A DNA stretch of 64,000 nucleotides. It comes from Pseudomonas sp. PDM14. Its GTDB lineage: Bacteria; Pseudomonadota; Gammaproteobacteria; Pseudomonadales; Pseudomonadaceae. Where the stretch lies: contig NZ_JACVAQ010000001.1 of the NCBI RefSeq assembly GCF_014851905.1, positions 2,542,001-2,606,000 on the forward strand, written 5' to 3'. The translations under genes were made by a program, and so were the position numbers. Of the stretch, positions 34,293 to 43,890 are shown in pieces (positions within the stretch are counted from its first letter, which is position 1; the number at the start of each line of letters is the position of its first letter). The notes under the pieces are model-generated. The model was not told where the DNA came from. It searched no databases and was given only the letters and a program-made list of their open reading frames with translations.

Positions 34293-35545
34293 GGGTGTTT
34301 CTCCCCGTAGGTGAAATACAGGCGGGCACTGGTTAGGGCTCGCTGCTCCTCAAAGTCGATATGTTTGAGGCGTGCCTCGATCAGTTCGCGACGGGCGCCG
34401 ATGACGGCGGCTAGGTCGCCTTTGCCAGCGCGGTAGCTGGCCATGCTCAGCTCCACCTTTTCCTGAGCCAGGGGCAGTAGTTGCTCCTGACTGCGGCGCA
34501 CTGCACGGTTCAGCCGTTGGTATTCGGCAAGATCCTCTTCCAACTGCTGGGCATGCTCACGGGAGAGGACTTCGCGCTCGGCTTCCAGCTGGTTCAGTTC
34601 GGCGTGTTTGGCGGCTATCTGGGGGTTCTGCCGGGAATCGGGGAATAGCGGTAGATCGACGCTGAACTGCACACTGACCATGTCGCCGAACTCTCGGCCA
34701 CGGTGTTGGTAATCGACTTCCCAGCTCCAGTCTGAGGTTTTCTCCGCTACGGCCTCGCGCACCTTGGCTTGTGCCTCGCGGGTCATCGGCTCGAAGGCCG
34801 TCAGTGCAGGGTGATGTTGCAGCTTTTGGGCATAACCCGAGGCATCGATGGGCCACTCCGGCAAGCCGCCGGCTAGCGGCTGATCGGCGGCTGGGCCGAT
34901 CCAGCGCCGCAGCGCGGCACGAGCCTGCGCTCGCAGGCGGATCAGCTCATCCTGCTGTTCATCCAGCAGGGCTGCTTCCTGTCTCGGTGTCACCGCATCG
35001 GCAGCCTGCGCTCGACCGCCGGCGATCTGTGCGCGAACGGTATCTACCAGCAGGCGATTCTCGCGAAAGAAATCCTGGAACAGTTCCTGTTTACGTTCCA
35101 CCGAGTAGCTGCTGATCCAGGCCAGAGCGGTCGCCTGACGGACGTTGAGGCGCTCGACCTGGCTTTCGGCCGAGGCTCGCTCAATGGCGGCTTCGGCCAC
35201 TTCGATGCGTGCCTGGCGCTTGTCGCGGCTGGGCACCTCCTGCATGACCCCGACCATCTGCATGGTCATGAAGTCCTGGTCGATGCTCCAGCGGTCGGGA
35301 CCACCAACGGGGTAGTTCTGTACGCCCAGCAGTAATTTCGGATCGGGTAATTCGCCAGCCGGAATGGCGGCACTGTTTGCGGCTTGCAGCTTGGCGGCCT
35401 GAGCGATGAGCGAAGGGGCATTGTCCTCGCTCAGACGCAAGGCCTCACCGAGCGTCAGGGGGGCGGCCAGGCTCGGCAATGCCAGCACGGTTGCCGCCAG
35501 GGCAGCCGCGACGGGCCAACCTGCGCAATAGCGTTTGGAGTGCAT
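34289..35545 (-). CDS. cusC: outer membrane efflux channel (CusC, TolC family)
   Basis: A 418-residue TolC-family protein with a signal peptide ending LPSLAA, LTLGEALRLSEDNAPSL, and two long coiled-coil repeats (about 110-215 and 310-395). It is the outer-membrane duct of the Cus pump. It heads cusCBAF; its stop overlaps the cusB start by 4 nt. The 97 bp upstream contain a strong GC hairpin rather than an obvious CusR box. Confidence 0.92.
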   Translation of the reverse strand: MHSKRYCAGWPVAAALAATVLALPSLAAPLTLGEALRLSEDNAPSLIAQAAKLQAANSAAIPAGELPDPKLLLGVQNYPVGGPDRWSIDQDFMTMQMVGVMQEVPSRDKRQARIEVAEAAIERASAESQVERLNVRQATALAWISSYSVERKQELFQDFFRENRLLVDTVRAQIAGGRAQAADAVTPRQEAALLDEQQDELIRLRAQARAALRRWIGPAADQPLAGGLPEWPIDASGYAQKLQHHPALTAFEPMTREAQAKVREAVAEKTSDWSWEVDYQHRGREFGDMVSVQFSVDLPLFPDSRQNPQIAAKHAELNQLEAEREVLSREHAQQLEEDLAEYQRLNRAVRRSQEQLLPLAQEKVELSMASYRAGKGDLAAVIGARRELIEARLKHIDFEEQRALTSARLYFTYGEKHP

Positions 35546-35567
35546 GTTCGTAATTCCTGTAATGACC

Positions 35568-35594
35568 CTGCGCGCCGCTCAAGCGAGCGCGCAG
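35568..35594 (-). other. strong hairpin between the small metal protein gene and cusC
   Basis: CTGCGCGC (35568-35575) and GCGCGCAG (35587-35594) are perfect arms, extended inside by CGCT/AGCG with one bulged base. There is no T-tract on either side, so it is more likely a processing, stabilising or attenuating structure in a transcript running from 35984 into cusC than a simple terminator. Confidence 0.5.
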
Positions 35595-35642
35595 GCCAAC
35601 CATCCCGCAGGTGGCGAGATGGACCTCAGTTAGGTACAGGAA

Positions 35643-35984
35643 TCAGGCGCGGGGAGGTCGCCATACCCCGGAAGGGGCCTGGGCAAGCGGAGTTTCGCTG
35701 AAGGAAGGAGCCACAATAGGACTGGCCATCGTGGCAGGCGGCTTCACGGTCGACACTTGCAGAATGCTAGAGGTCTTGCACTCTTGGCCGGACTTGCAGG
35801 GTTTGCCGTGATCGGAAGGATTGCCCATATCTTCGCAACAGTCCTGGTCCATATCTCCCATCATTTCCATGCCCGCCGCTTTCATCGGGCAAGGTTCTGC
35901 CGCTACGGCGAGGCCCGCCATCCCACTCAGGGGAAGCGCCAAGCTAAGCAGGACAATGAGGCAAAAGCGCAGGTAGCGTTTCAT
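35643..35984 (-). CDS. small secreted Met/Cys-rich protein upstream of cusC
   Basis: A 113-residue protein. The signal peptide is about residues 1-28 (MKRYLRFCLIVLLSLALPL...AVAA). The mature part begins EPCPMKAAGMEMMGDMDQDCCEDMG and has GKPCKSGQECKTSS, giving many Cys and Met residues suited to soft-metal binding, then a Pro/Ser tail ending VWRPPR. I do not recognise a named family. Its place before cusC suggests a periplasmic copper/silver-binding accessory. An alternative start at 36071 would add a second hydrophobic segment; 35984 gives a cleaner signal peptide. Confidence 0.7.
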   Translation of the reverse strand: MKRYLRFCLIVLLSLALPLSGMAGLAVAAEPCPMKAAGMEMMGDMDQDCCEDMGNPSDHGKPCKSGQECKTSSILQVSTVKPPATMASPIVAPSFSETPLAQAPSGVWRPPRA

Positions 35985-36073
35985 GTTCGCCAGTCTAGCC
36001 GGGGATACTGCGCCCAACAACGAAATGAGTAGGGTGAATTGGAGCAGCTTCAGCGTGCTGGATATATCCATGC

Positions 36074-36104
36074 TTGACCCTGTAGCTGCTACAGGGTTTC
36101 TAAT
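36074..36104 (+). promoter_or_regulatory. MerR-type (CadR/PbrR-like) promoter-operator before the CDF gene
   Basis: A -35 TTGACC (36074-36079) and -10 TCTAAT (36099-36104) are separated by 19 bp. The spacer holds the palindrome CTGTAG-CTG-CTACAG. The overlong spacer with a central dyad is diagnostic of promoters twisted into activity by MerR-family metal regulators. No merR-type gene is in the window. Confidence 0.8.
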
Positions 36105-36138
36105 TCGGCAGGTTTAAGTTCAAAAGGAGATGTAGGTC

Positions 36139-37032
36139 ATGAGCTCTTGTGAGAAGTCCTGTGGCTGTAGTTCTGCTTCGGCAGCCACTGAAACAGCAGC
36201 CATGTCTTCGACTGAAGGAGGCTGGGTCAGTAATTTTTCTGTGCCCAAGATGGATTGCCCTTCCGAAGAGCGAATGATTCGGCTCGCACTAAATGGCTTG
36301 CCTGAACTCAATTCGTTGTCCTTTGACCTGGCTAACAGGCAGGTCCGCGCGTTTCATGAAGGATCGGTGGAGCAGATTGCCAGCAAGCTGGAGTCGCTTG
36401 GCCTGGGCGCAACGCTGCTAGGTACTCAACCGGCCAGCCGGGAGTCCGCTTCGGCCAATAGTGCCAGTGAAGAGCTAACTGCTTCGAAAGAGGCCAGCAC
36501 GCTGAAAATCCTGCTCGGCATCAATGGTGCGATGTTTGTCACCGAAATGACCGCCGGGTTAATCGCTCAGTCGGCTGGCTTGGTTGCCGACTCTCTCGAC
36601 ATGTTTGCCGATGCGGCCGTGTATGGACTAGCTCTCTACGCGGTCGGCCGCAGCGTGCAGTTGCAAGTACGCGCAGCCCATCTGGCAGGCCTCCTTCAAA
36701 TCGTATTGGCTCTGGGCGTACTCGGGGAAGTGGTTCGGCGCTTCTTCTACGGCAGTGAACCAGAGTCGATGCTGATGTTAGGGGTGGGCCTAGTCGCACT
36801 AGTGGCAAACGTCAGCTGCCTCTTGCTGATCTATGGCCACCGCGAAGGTGGTGCCCACATGAAAGCGAGCTGGATCTTCTCAGCCAACGATGTGCTCGCG
36901 AATATCGGTGTGATCGCTGCTGGGGCATTGGTTGCCTGGACAGGTTCTCCCTACCCCGACTTGGTCATTGGTACTGTCGTAGGGCTCTTCGTACTGAACG
37001 GTGCGCGCCGCATACTGGCTTTGAAAGGCTGA
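36139..37032 (+). CDS. cation diffusion facilitator with N-terminal metal-binding-like domain
   Basis: A 297-residue protein. The N-terminus has a CEKSCGCSS cluster and then a ferredoxin-like HMA-type domain whose metal loop reads KMDCPSEE, with one Cys where classical HMA domains have two. After about residue 115 comes a CDF-type membrane domain: helix 2 DSLDMFADA and helix 5 SANDVLAN carry the transport-site Asp/Asn residues in place of the usual HxxxD pairs. Such fusions occur in Cd/Zn/Pb or Hg resistance loci. AAGGAG sits upstream of the ATG, behind the MerR-type promoter at 36074. The ion is unknown; Cd, Zn or Pb would fit the operator. Confidence 0.85.
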   Translation: MSSCEKSCGCSSASAATETAAMSSTEGGWVSNFSVPKMDCPSEERMIRLALNGLPELNSLSFDLANRQVRAFHEGSVEQIASKLESLGLGATLLGTQPASRESASANSASEELTASKEASTLKILLGINGAMFVTEMTAGLIAQSAGLVADSLDMFADAAVYGLALYAVGRSVQLQVRAAHLAGLLQIVLALGVLGEVVRRFFYGSEPESMLMLGVGLVALVANVSCLLLIYGHREGGAHMKASWIFSANDVLANIGVIAAGALVAWTGSPYPDLVIGTVVGLFVLNGARRILALKG

Positions 37033-37099
37033 TCAGCAACTTCGCCGCGGTAGCGCCCGCGGCGTCATAAGGAAATTACAAATAAGGAAGAGTGGCAGT

Positions 37100-37561
37100 A
37101 TGGGTGCATTGGAAAACCGAGTTCCGCCGCCCTTGGTCGCTACCCTCATCGGAATATTGATGGGGGTAAGCATTCGCTATCTACCTGGCTTCGAGCTGAG
37201 CCTTGGATGGCGTCTGGCCTCGGCTCTACCGGTGCTGTTACTCGGGCTTGGTCTATGCCTCTCCGGCGTATTGTCGTTCCATCGTGCTCGCACCACGGTC
37301 AACCCGCTACGCCCGGAGAAGGCCTCAGCCCTGGTCGATGGCGGTATCTACCGATACACCCGCAACCCCATGTATCTCGGCTTCGCTACCGTTCTAGCGG
37401 CTTGGTCTCTAGCACTTGCTTCACCGCTAGCAATGTTCGGTGTGGTTGCCTTCGTGCTGTATATGAACCGCTTCCAGATCGCTCCCGAGGAGCGAGCCCT
37501 GGCGACGCTGTTTGGCGAAGAGTTTTACCGCTACCGCATGCGGGTGCGACGCTGGCTCTGA
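37100..37561 (+). CDS. isoprenylcysteine methyltransferase-like membrane protein
   Basis: A 153-residue membrane protein. Helices at about 10-28, 37-58 and 92-112 are followed by the cofactor segment GIYRYTRNPMYLGF (about 82-95) and EERALATLFGEEFYRYRMRVRRWL at the C-terminus, the conserved end of the ICMT/PEMT family that uses S-adenosylmethionine. CzcN of Cupriavidus belongs to this family and lies in a metal cluster. It is 67 bp after the CDF gene with a GGAAGAG ribosome site, so it likely shares the MerR-type promoter. The methyl acceptor is unknown. Confidence 0.82.
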   Translation: MGALENRVPPPLVATLIGILMGVSIRYLPGFELSLGWRLASALPVLLLGLGLCLSGVLSFHRARTTVNPLRPEKASALVDGGIYRYTRNPMYLGFATVLAAWSLALASPLAMFGVVAFVLYMNRFQIAPEERALATLFGEEFYRYRMRVRRWL

Positions 37562-37686
37562 GCCATCGCCTAGAGCGAGGCTGACCCAAGATCTGGTTTT
37601 TAGATCAGCCGCTCCCACGGATACCGCATCTTTAGCCCTGCGAACCAATTCGTCACCTCACGCTTTACAGATAATACGGAAATCCA

Positions 37687-37708
37687 TATATTCGATTAAG
37701 CGAATATA
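37687..37708. promoter_or_regulatory. ars operon operator (ArsR site)
   Basis: TATATTCG (37687-37694) and CGAATATA (37701-37708) are perfect inverted arms separated by ATTAAG, 14 bp before the arsC start. Sequence and position fit an ArsR-family repressor site overlapping the promoter. Confidence 0.75.
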
Positions 37709-37722
37709 GTGAGGTTTGAGCA

Positions 37723-38136
37723 ATGGCCTACAAAAGCAGCGTGCTGTTCGTGTGTGTGGCAAATGCCGCCCGGTCTCAGCTGGCCGAGGCGCTCCTGCGG
37801 CACACCGATTCTGAGCATTTCGAGGCATTCAGTGCGGGCACCGAACCAGGTGGCGTCGATCAGCGGACCATCGAGGCATTGGAGCACTTGGGTGTGAGTA
37901 CTGTGGGCCTGCGCAGCAAGTCCATCGATGAGTTCGAGGGTAAGCGCTTCGACTACGTCATCACCCTGTGCGACAAGTCGGCGCTGGAGTGCCAAGCGCT
38001 TCCCGGTGCTGGTGAGGTTCTCGCGTGGAACTTTGAAGACCCGGTTACGAGCACCAAGCCGGAAGCATTCCGCCACACGCTCCATGAGATCCATGAGCGC
38101 ATCAAGATGTTCGTCCTAGTGAAAACCAAACGCTGA
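37723..38136 (+). CDS. arsC: arsenate reductase, LMW-phosphatase type (first copy)
   Basis: A 137-residue protein of the low-molecular-weight tyrosine phosphatase/thioredoxin-coupled arsenate reductase family. The active loop CVANAARS (Cys11 to Arg17) is near the N-terminus, with VITLCDKSALECQ in the middle supplying further cysteines and NFEDPV the conserved acid region. It reduces arsenate to arsenite for export. First gene of the operon behind the 37687 operator; eight bases separate it from arsR. Confidence 0.88.
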   Translation: MAYKSSVLFVCVANAARSQLAEALLRHTDSEHFEAFSAGTEPGGVDQRTIEALEHLGVSTVGLRSKSIDEFEGKRFDYVITLCDKSALECQALPGAGEVLAWNFEDPVTSTKPEAFRHTLHEIHERIKMFVLVKTKR

Positions 38137-38143
38137 GGTCGCT

Positions 38144-38500
38144 ATGGCTGAGTCCCTAACTCCCACCACTGTTTTCAAATGCTTGGCTGACGAGACGCGT
38201 GTCCGCGCCATGATGCTGATCGTGCAAGAGGGCGAGCTTTGCGTGTGCGAGCTGACCTGCGCGCTCGATGAGAGTCAGCCCAAAATTTCTCGCCATCTAG
38301 CCCAGCTGCGTACCTGCGGGCTGCTTGAGGATCGCCGCCAAGGCCAATGGGTGTACTACCGCCTACACCCTGAGCTGCCTGAGTGGGTCGTGCAGATCCT
38401 CCAGACCACGCACGCGGCGAACCGCAACCTGCTGGGTGGCGACGCTCAACGTTTGCAGCAAATGGGTGATCGCCCAGAGCGTGCAGCAAGCTGCTGCTAA
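38144..38500 (+). CDS. arsR: arsenite-responsive ArsR repressor
   Basis: A 118-residue winged-helix protein: FKCLADETRVRAMMLI, then the sensor motif ELCVCELT (Cys33, Cys35) at the start of the DNA-binding unit, QPKISRHLAQLRTCGLL as recognition helix, and a terminal SCC. Cys pairs in ELCVCEL bind As(III) and release the repressor from DNA. Unusually it is the second gene, after arsC, of the operon it presumably controls. Confidence 0.93.
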   Translation: MAESLTPTTVFKCLADETRVRAMMLIVQEGELCVCELTCALDESQPKISRHLAQLRTCGLLEDRRQGQWVYYRLHPELPEWVVQILQTTHAANRNLLGGDAQRLQQMGDRPERAASCC

Positions 38501-38521
38501 GCCCTGATGATGGGATGAGTG

Positions 38522-38998
38522 ATGAAAGTTCTGTTTCTTTGCACCGCCAACAGCTGCCGCAGCATCTTGTCGGAGGCGCTGTTCAACCACCTCGCGCCGG
38601 CGGGCATGCAGGCATTCAGTGCCGGCAGCCAGCCCAAGGGTGAAGTGAATCCACTGAGCCTGCAGGCTCTGCACCGGGCTGACATCGCCACCGACGGGCT
38701 CTTCAGCAAATCCAGCGATGTGCATGCGGAGCTGTCCCCAGACTTCGTCATTACGGTCTGCGACAAGGCAGCCGGAGAGGCCTGCCCGGTGTACTTTGGC
38801 CCGGCGATCAAGTCGCACTGGGGGCTGGTAGATCCGTCCGAGATGGACGGTAACGCAGAGCAAATTGAGGCTGCTTTCGATCACACCCTGGCAATCATCC
38901 GCACACGCATTCAGGCCTTTCTCGCATTGCCGTTCGAGCGCCTGAGCCCTGAGCAGCTCAAGGCCGAGCTGGCACTGATCGGCACCCTGGGAGCTTGA
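38522..38998 (+). CDS. arsC: arsenate reductase, LMW-phosphatase type (second copy)
   Basis: A 158-residue LMW-phosphatase-like arsenate reductase with the loop CTANSCRS (Cys7 to Arg13), [19 protein letters not shown] (the resolving cysteine region) and HWGLVDPSE. This copy is the type usually found with acr3 and arsH in Pseudomonas; the first copy at 37723 is divergent in sequence and may use a different reductant. The ATG at 38522 follows a GTG in frame by one codon. Its stop is two bases before acr3. Confidence 0.92.
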   Translation: MKVLFLCTANSCRSILSEALFNHLAPAGMQAFSAGSQPKGEVNPLSLQALHRADIATDGLFSKSSDVHAELSPDFVITVCDKAAGEACPVYFGPAIKSHWGLVDPSEMDGNAEQIEAAFDHTLAIIRTRIQAFLALPFERLSPEQLKAELALIGTLGA

Positions 38999-39000
38999 GC

Positions 39001-40059
39001 ATGAGCAAGAGTCGTTTGTCCTTCCTGGATCGCTACCTGACCCTGTGGATCTTCCTCGCCATGGCACTGGGCGTGGGCCTGGGCAGCCTGTTCGAGAGCT
39101 TTCCGGTCTGGCTGAACAGCCTGTCCGTGGGCTCGACTAACATCCCTATCGCCATTGGCCTAATCGTGATGATGTATCCGCCGCTGGCCAAGGTGAAATA
39201 CGAGGAGCTGCCTCAGGTATTCAGCGACAAGCGCATCTTGGCTCTGTCGCTGATTCAGAACTGGGTGATCGGCCCGGTGCTGATGTTCGCCCTGGCGGTG
39301 ATCTTCCTGCGCGACCAGCCCGAGTACATGACCGGCCTGATCCTGATTGGCCTGGCCCGCTGCATCGCCATGGTGCTGGTGTGGAACCAGGTCGCCGGTG
39401 GCAACAACCAGTATGTCGCCGGTCTGGTGGCCTTCAACAGCATCTTCCAGATCCTGTTCTTCAGCGTGTACGCCTGGATCTTCCTCGGTCTTCTGCCGCC
39501 ACTGTTCGGCCTGCAGGGCAGCGTGATCGAGACCAGCTTCCTCGATATCGCCGAGTCGGTGCTGATCTACCTGGGCATTCCCTTCCTGGCAGGCTTCCTC
39601 ACTCGCAAGCTGCTGATCGCTCGCAAGGGTGAAGCTTGGTACAGCGAGCACTTCATCCCACGCATTAGCCCGCTGACCCTGGTGGCGCTGCTGCTGACCA
39701 TCGTCGCGATGTTCAGCCTCAAGGGCGACATGGTGCTGCAGCTGCCGTTGGACGTGCTGCGTATCGCTATCCCGCTGGCCATCTACTTCGTGGTGATGTT
39801 CTTCATCAGCTTCTGGATGGGCAAGCTGCTGGAAGCCGACTACCCGCGCACCACGGCACTGGCGTTCACCGCCGCCAGCAACAACTTCGAGCTGGCCATC
39901 GCAGTGGCCATCGCCACCTTCGGCCTGGCCTCGCCGGTAGCCTTCGCTACGGTGATCGGCCCGCTGGTGGAAGTGCCTGTCTTGATCTCGCTGGTCGGTG
40001 TCGCCTGGTGGCTCAAACGCCGCTGGTTCGACGGCACCGCCACTGTTCCCCAGGAGTAA
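39001..40059 (+). CDS. acr3: arsenite efflux permease Acr3
   Basis: A 352-residue ten-helix transporter beginning [24 protein letters not shown], with [13 protein letters not shown] in helix 4 (the Cys essential in Acr3) and [20 protein letters not shown] in helix 9. It exports As(III) across the inner membrane by proton exchange. It sits directly after arsC and before arsH, the standard acr3 order. The ATG at 39001 is preferred to the TTG six bases upstream, which lies inside the arsC stop. Confidence 0.96.
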   Translation: MSKSRLSFLDRYLTLWIFLAMALGVGLGSLFESFPVWLNSLSVGSTNIPIAIGLIVMMYPPLAKVKYEELPQVFSDKRILALSLIQNWVIGPVLMFALAVIFLRDQPEYMTGLILIGLARCIAMVLVWNQVAGGNNQYVAGLVAFNSIFQILFFSVYAWIFLGLLPPLFGLQGSVIETSFLDIAESVLIYLGIPFLAGFLTRKLLIARKGEAWYSEHFIPRISPLTLVALLLTIVAMFSLKGDMVLQLPLDVLRIAIPLAIYFVVMFFISFWMGKLLEADYPRTTALAFTAASNNFELAIAVAIATFGLASPVAFATVIGPLVEVPVLISLVGVAWWLKRRWFDGTATVPQE

Positions 40060-40061
40060 CC

Positions 40062-40778
40062 ATGCAAGACGATCTGCTACCCAACCTGGATGTCGAACTG
40101 GCTGACCTGCCGAGTCCAGACAAGCTCGGTATCGAGTCGGCCTCAACCCATCCGCCGCGCATCCTGCTGTTGTATGGATCTACCCGCGAGCGCTCCTTCA
40201 GCCGCCTTCTGACCGAAGAGGCCGCACGTCTGCTACAACGCTTCGGCGCCGAGACCCGCATCTTCGATCCGAGTGGCCTGCCGCTGCCGGATGATGCTCC
40301 GGATAGCCATCCCAAGGTGCAGGAGCTGCGTGAGCTGATGCTGTGGTCGGAGGGCCAGGTGTGGTGCTCACCCGAGCGTCACGGCTCGATGACTGCCGTG
40401 TTCAAGGCGCAGATCGACTGGGTGCCGCTGGCCATGGGCGCGGTTCGTCCCACCCAGGGCAAGACCCTTGCGGTGATGCAGGTCTGCGGTGGCTCGCAGT
40501 CGTTCAACGTGGTCAACCAGCTGCGTGTGCTCGGCCGTTGGATGCGCATGTTCACCATCCCCAACCAGTCCTCGGTGCCCAAGGCCTATCTGGAGTTCGA
40601 CGCGGACGGCCGGATGAAGCAGTCCTCGTTCTATGACCGAGTGGTGGATGTGATGGAAGAACTGGTCAAGTTCACCCTGCTGCTGCGCGACCGCTCCGAC
40701 TACCTGGTTGACCGCTACTCCGAGCGCAAGGAATCGGCGGAAGAACTCTCCAAGCGCGTCAATCAGCGCGCCATCTGA
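40062..40778 (+). CDS. arsH: organoarsenical oxidase / NADPH-FMN reductase ArsH
   Basis: A 238-residue flavodoxin-like protein: [20 protein letters not shown] binds [23 protein letters not shown] and [17 protein letters not shown] are ArsH hallmarks. It oxidises trivalent organoarsenicals to the less toxic pentavalent forms and reduces flavins or quinones in the cytoplasm. It starts two bases after acr3. Confidence 0.95.
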   Translation: MQDDLLPNLDVELADLPSPDKLGIESASTHPPRILLLYGSTRERSFSRLLTEEAARLLQRFGAETRIFDPSGLPLPDDAPDSHPKVQELRELMLWSEGQVWCSPERHGSMTAVFKAQIDWVPLAMGAVRPTQGKTLAVMQVCGGSQSFNVVNQLRVLGRWMRMFTIPNQSSVPKAYLEFDADGRMKQSSFYDRVVDVMEELVKFTLLLRDRSDYLVDRYSERKESAEELSKRVNQRAI

Positions 40779-40795
40779 TCGAAGGAACACCTTAG

Positions 40796-41287
40796 ATGAG
40801 TCACCCGTACGACCTGCTCAGCATCCCCGGTACTCCTGGCAAGCTGATCTTCACGCCCTGCCCAGGCACCAAGGACACCTCGCTTGAGGAGGCGCTGGCT
40901 GCGCTCAAGCAAGCCGGCGCTTCGGCGGTCATCACCCTGATGCCGCAGAGCGAGCTGGCCGCCAATGGCGCTGAGCAGATTGCCAAGCACTGCCAGGCCC
41001 TCGACCTCGGCTGGTATCACCTGCCGGTGTCCGATGAGCAGGTACCGCTCGAAGATTTCGGCCAGGGTTGGCGAGAGTCCCGCCAGGCGATCCTCGACCA
41101 GCTGCGTGCAGGGCAATCACTGGCCATCCACTGTAAGGGTGGCTCCGGTCGTACCGGTCTGATCGCCGCGCGCATTCTGATCGAGGCTGGTATCCCGCGT
41201 GCCGATGCCATCGCCTTGGTACAGGCCCTGCGCCCCAAAGCCATTCAGCATCCCGCGCACCTCAACTGGATCAACCAGTTCGGCTAA
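40796..41287 (+). CDS. dual-specificity-type protein phosphatase of the ars operon
   Basis: A 163-residue protein with the phosphatase loop HCKGGSGRTG (Cys113, Arg119) and a general-acid candidate in LPVSDEQVP (Asp80). It resembles cyclin-dependent-kinase-inhibitor-3-like phosphatases found between arsH and the GAPDH/arsJ pair in Pseudomonas ars operons. The CX5R chemistry is the same as in the arsenate reductases, so it may be a phosphatase, an arsenate-ester hydrolase or a third reductase; which is not known. Confidence 0.82.
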   Translation: MSHPYDLLSIPGTPGKLIFTPCPGTKDTSLEEALAALKQAGASAVITLMPQSELAANGAEQIAKHCQALDLGWYHLPVSDEQVPLEDFGQGWRESRQAILDQLRAGQSLAIHCKGGSGRTGLIAARILIEAGIPRADAIALVQALRPKAIQHPAHLNWINQFG

Positions 41288-41299
41288 AAGGAATCGAGC

Positions 41300-41623
41300 G
41301 TGATCAAAACATTTGCGCTGTTCGCCATCACCGCAGTAGCAGAAATCGTGGGGTGCTATCTCCCCTATCTCTGGCTTAAGCAGGGGAAAAGCGTGTGGCT
41401 GCTTGTGCCGGCGGCCATATCCCTCGCGCTGTTTGCGTGGCTTCTCTCCTTACACCCAACCGCCGCAGGGCGCGTCTACGCCGCATACGGCGGCATCTAC
41501 ATCGGTGTAGCCATTCTTTGGCTATGGGTTGTGGATGGCATCAAGCCGACAAGCTGGGATTTCGTGGGTTCTGCAGTCGCCATGGCTGGCATGGCCATCA
41601 TCATGCTTGCACCAAGAAACTAA
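41300..41623 (+). CDS. YnfA/UPF0060 family membrane protein
   Basis: A 107-residue protein with four helices starting [24 protein letters not shown], with [20 protein letters not shown] and a [11 protein letters not shown] loop. This is the UPF0060 family, related to small multidrug resistance transporters and proposed to export cations. It starts with GTG after AAAGGAATCGAGC and fits tightly in the operon (12 bp before, 23 bp after). Its presence here suggests help in exporting an arsenical or antimonial, but this is unproven. Confidence 0.85.
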   Translation: MIKTFALFAITAVAEIVGCYLPYLWLKQGKSVWLLVPAAISLALFAWLLSLHPTAAGRVYAAYGGIYIGVAILWLWVVDGIKPTSWDFVGSAVAMAGMAIIMLAPRN

Positions 41624-41646
41624 GTTCTATTTGAGAGAACCAGAAC

Positions 41647-42651
<1,005 letters not shown>

Positions 42652-42660
42652 GCAGCGATC

Positions 42661-43884
42661 ATGAAGGCGTTGTCAGCCCTATCCGCGGAAGTGCGTCAGT
42701 ACCTATTGGTCACCGGTAACTACTGGGCCTTCACCCTTACCGACGGCGCGCTGCGCATGTTGGTGGTGTTGCACTTCCATGCCCTGGGCTACACGCCGCT
42801 GCAGATTGCTGCGCTGTTCCTGTTCTACGAGATCTTCGGCGTCATCACCAACCTGGTGGGCGGCTATCTCGGTGCACGCCTCGGCCTGAACCGCACCATG
42901 AACATTGGCCTGGGCATGCAGGTGCTTGCCTTGCTGATGCTGACGGTGCCGGCCGCCTGGCTGACCGTGCCCTGGGTAATGGGCGCCCAGGCGCTGTCTG
43001 GTATCGCCAAGGATCTCAACAAGATGTCCGCCAAGAGTTCGATCAAGCTCCTGGTGCCGGACAACCAGCAGGGCACGCTGTACAAGTGGGTGGCCATCCT
43101 CACCGGCTCGAAGAACGCGCTCAAGGGCGTGGGCTTCTTCCTCGGTGGTGCGCTGCTGGCCTTGCTCGGCTTCACGGGTGCAGTGCTGGCCATGGCGGCG
43201 GTACTGGCTCTGATCTGGCTGGGCAGCCTGGTGATGCTGAAAAAAGACTTGGGCAAGGCCAAGGCCAAACCGAAGTTCCGCGACATGCTGTCCAAGAGCC
43301 GGGCGATCAACATTCTCTCGGCCGCGCGCCTGTTCCTCTTCGGCGCTCGCGACGTGTGGTTCGTGGTGGCGTTGCCAGTGTACCTGAGCACTGTATTCGG
43401 CTGGGATTTCTGGCTGGTGGGTGGCTTCCTTGCCGCCTGGATCATTGGCTACGGCATCGTGCAGTCCTTCGCTCCCAGTATCACCGGCAAGAAGAGCGGG
43501 CACGTGCCGGATGGCCGCGCTGCTTTCTCCTGGGCTCTGGCCCTGGCCGGTTTGCCGGCGCTGATCGCACTGGGGCTGAGCACCGGCTGGTCGGCACAGG
43601 TGGTATTGCTGGGCGGGCTGATGCTGTTCGGTGTGCTGTTCGCGGTGAACTCGTCGCTGCACAGCTACCTGATCGTCAGCTACGCCAAGGAGGACGGGGT
43701 ATCTCTGGACGTGGGCTTCTACTACATGTCCAACGCCCTGGGCCGCCTGCTCGGCACGCTGCTTTCTGGCTGGGTGTTCCAGCAGTACGGACTGGAAGCT
43801 TGCCTGTGGGTTTCCAGTGGATTCGTGCTGCTGGCGGCTCTGATTTCTATCGCCTTACCTCGACACCAGACGTCGACCTCTTAA
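42661..43884 (+). CDS. arsJ: 1-arseno-3-phosphoglycerate exporter ArsJ (MFS)
   Basis: A 407-residue MFS protein beginning with a soluble stretch then YLLVTGNYWAFTLTDGALRMLVVLHFHALG, with AKDLNKMSAKSSIKLL and YMSNALGRLLGTLLSGW, all ArsJ signature segments. It exports the arsenated product of the GAPDH encoded just upstream, giving arsenate resistance without reduction. Last gene of the rightward ars operon; the leftward TSUP gene ends 7 bp beyond its stop, so the two transcripts converge. Confidence 0.94.
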   Translation: MKALSALSAEVRQYLLVTGNYWAFTLTDGALRMLVVLHFHALGYTPLQIAALFLFYEIFGVITNLVGGYLGARLGLNRTMNIGLGMQVLALLMLTVPAAWLTVPWVMGAQALSGIAKDLNKMSAKSSIKLLVPDNQQGTLYKWVAILTGSKNALKGVGFFLGGALLALLGFTGAVLAMAAVLALIWLGSLVMLKKDLGKAKAKPKFRDMLSKSRAINILSAARLFLFGARDVWFVVALPVYLSTVFGWDFWLVGGFLAAWIIGYGIVQSFAPSITGKKSGHVPDGRAAFSWALALAGLPALIALGLSTGWSAQVVLLGGLMLFGVLFAVNSSLHSYLIVSYAKEDGVSLDVGFYYMSNALGRLLGTLLSGWVFQQYGLEACLWVSSGFVLLAALISIALPRHQTSTS

Positions 43885-43890
43885 GTGGCG

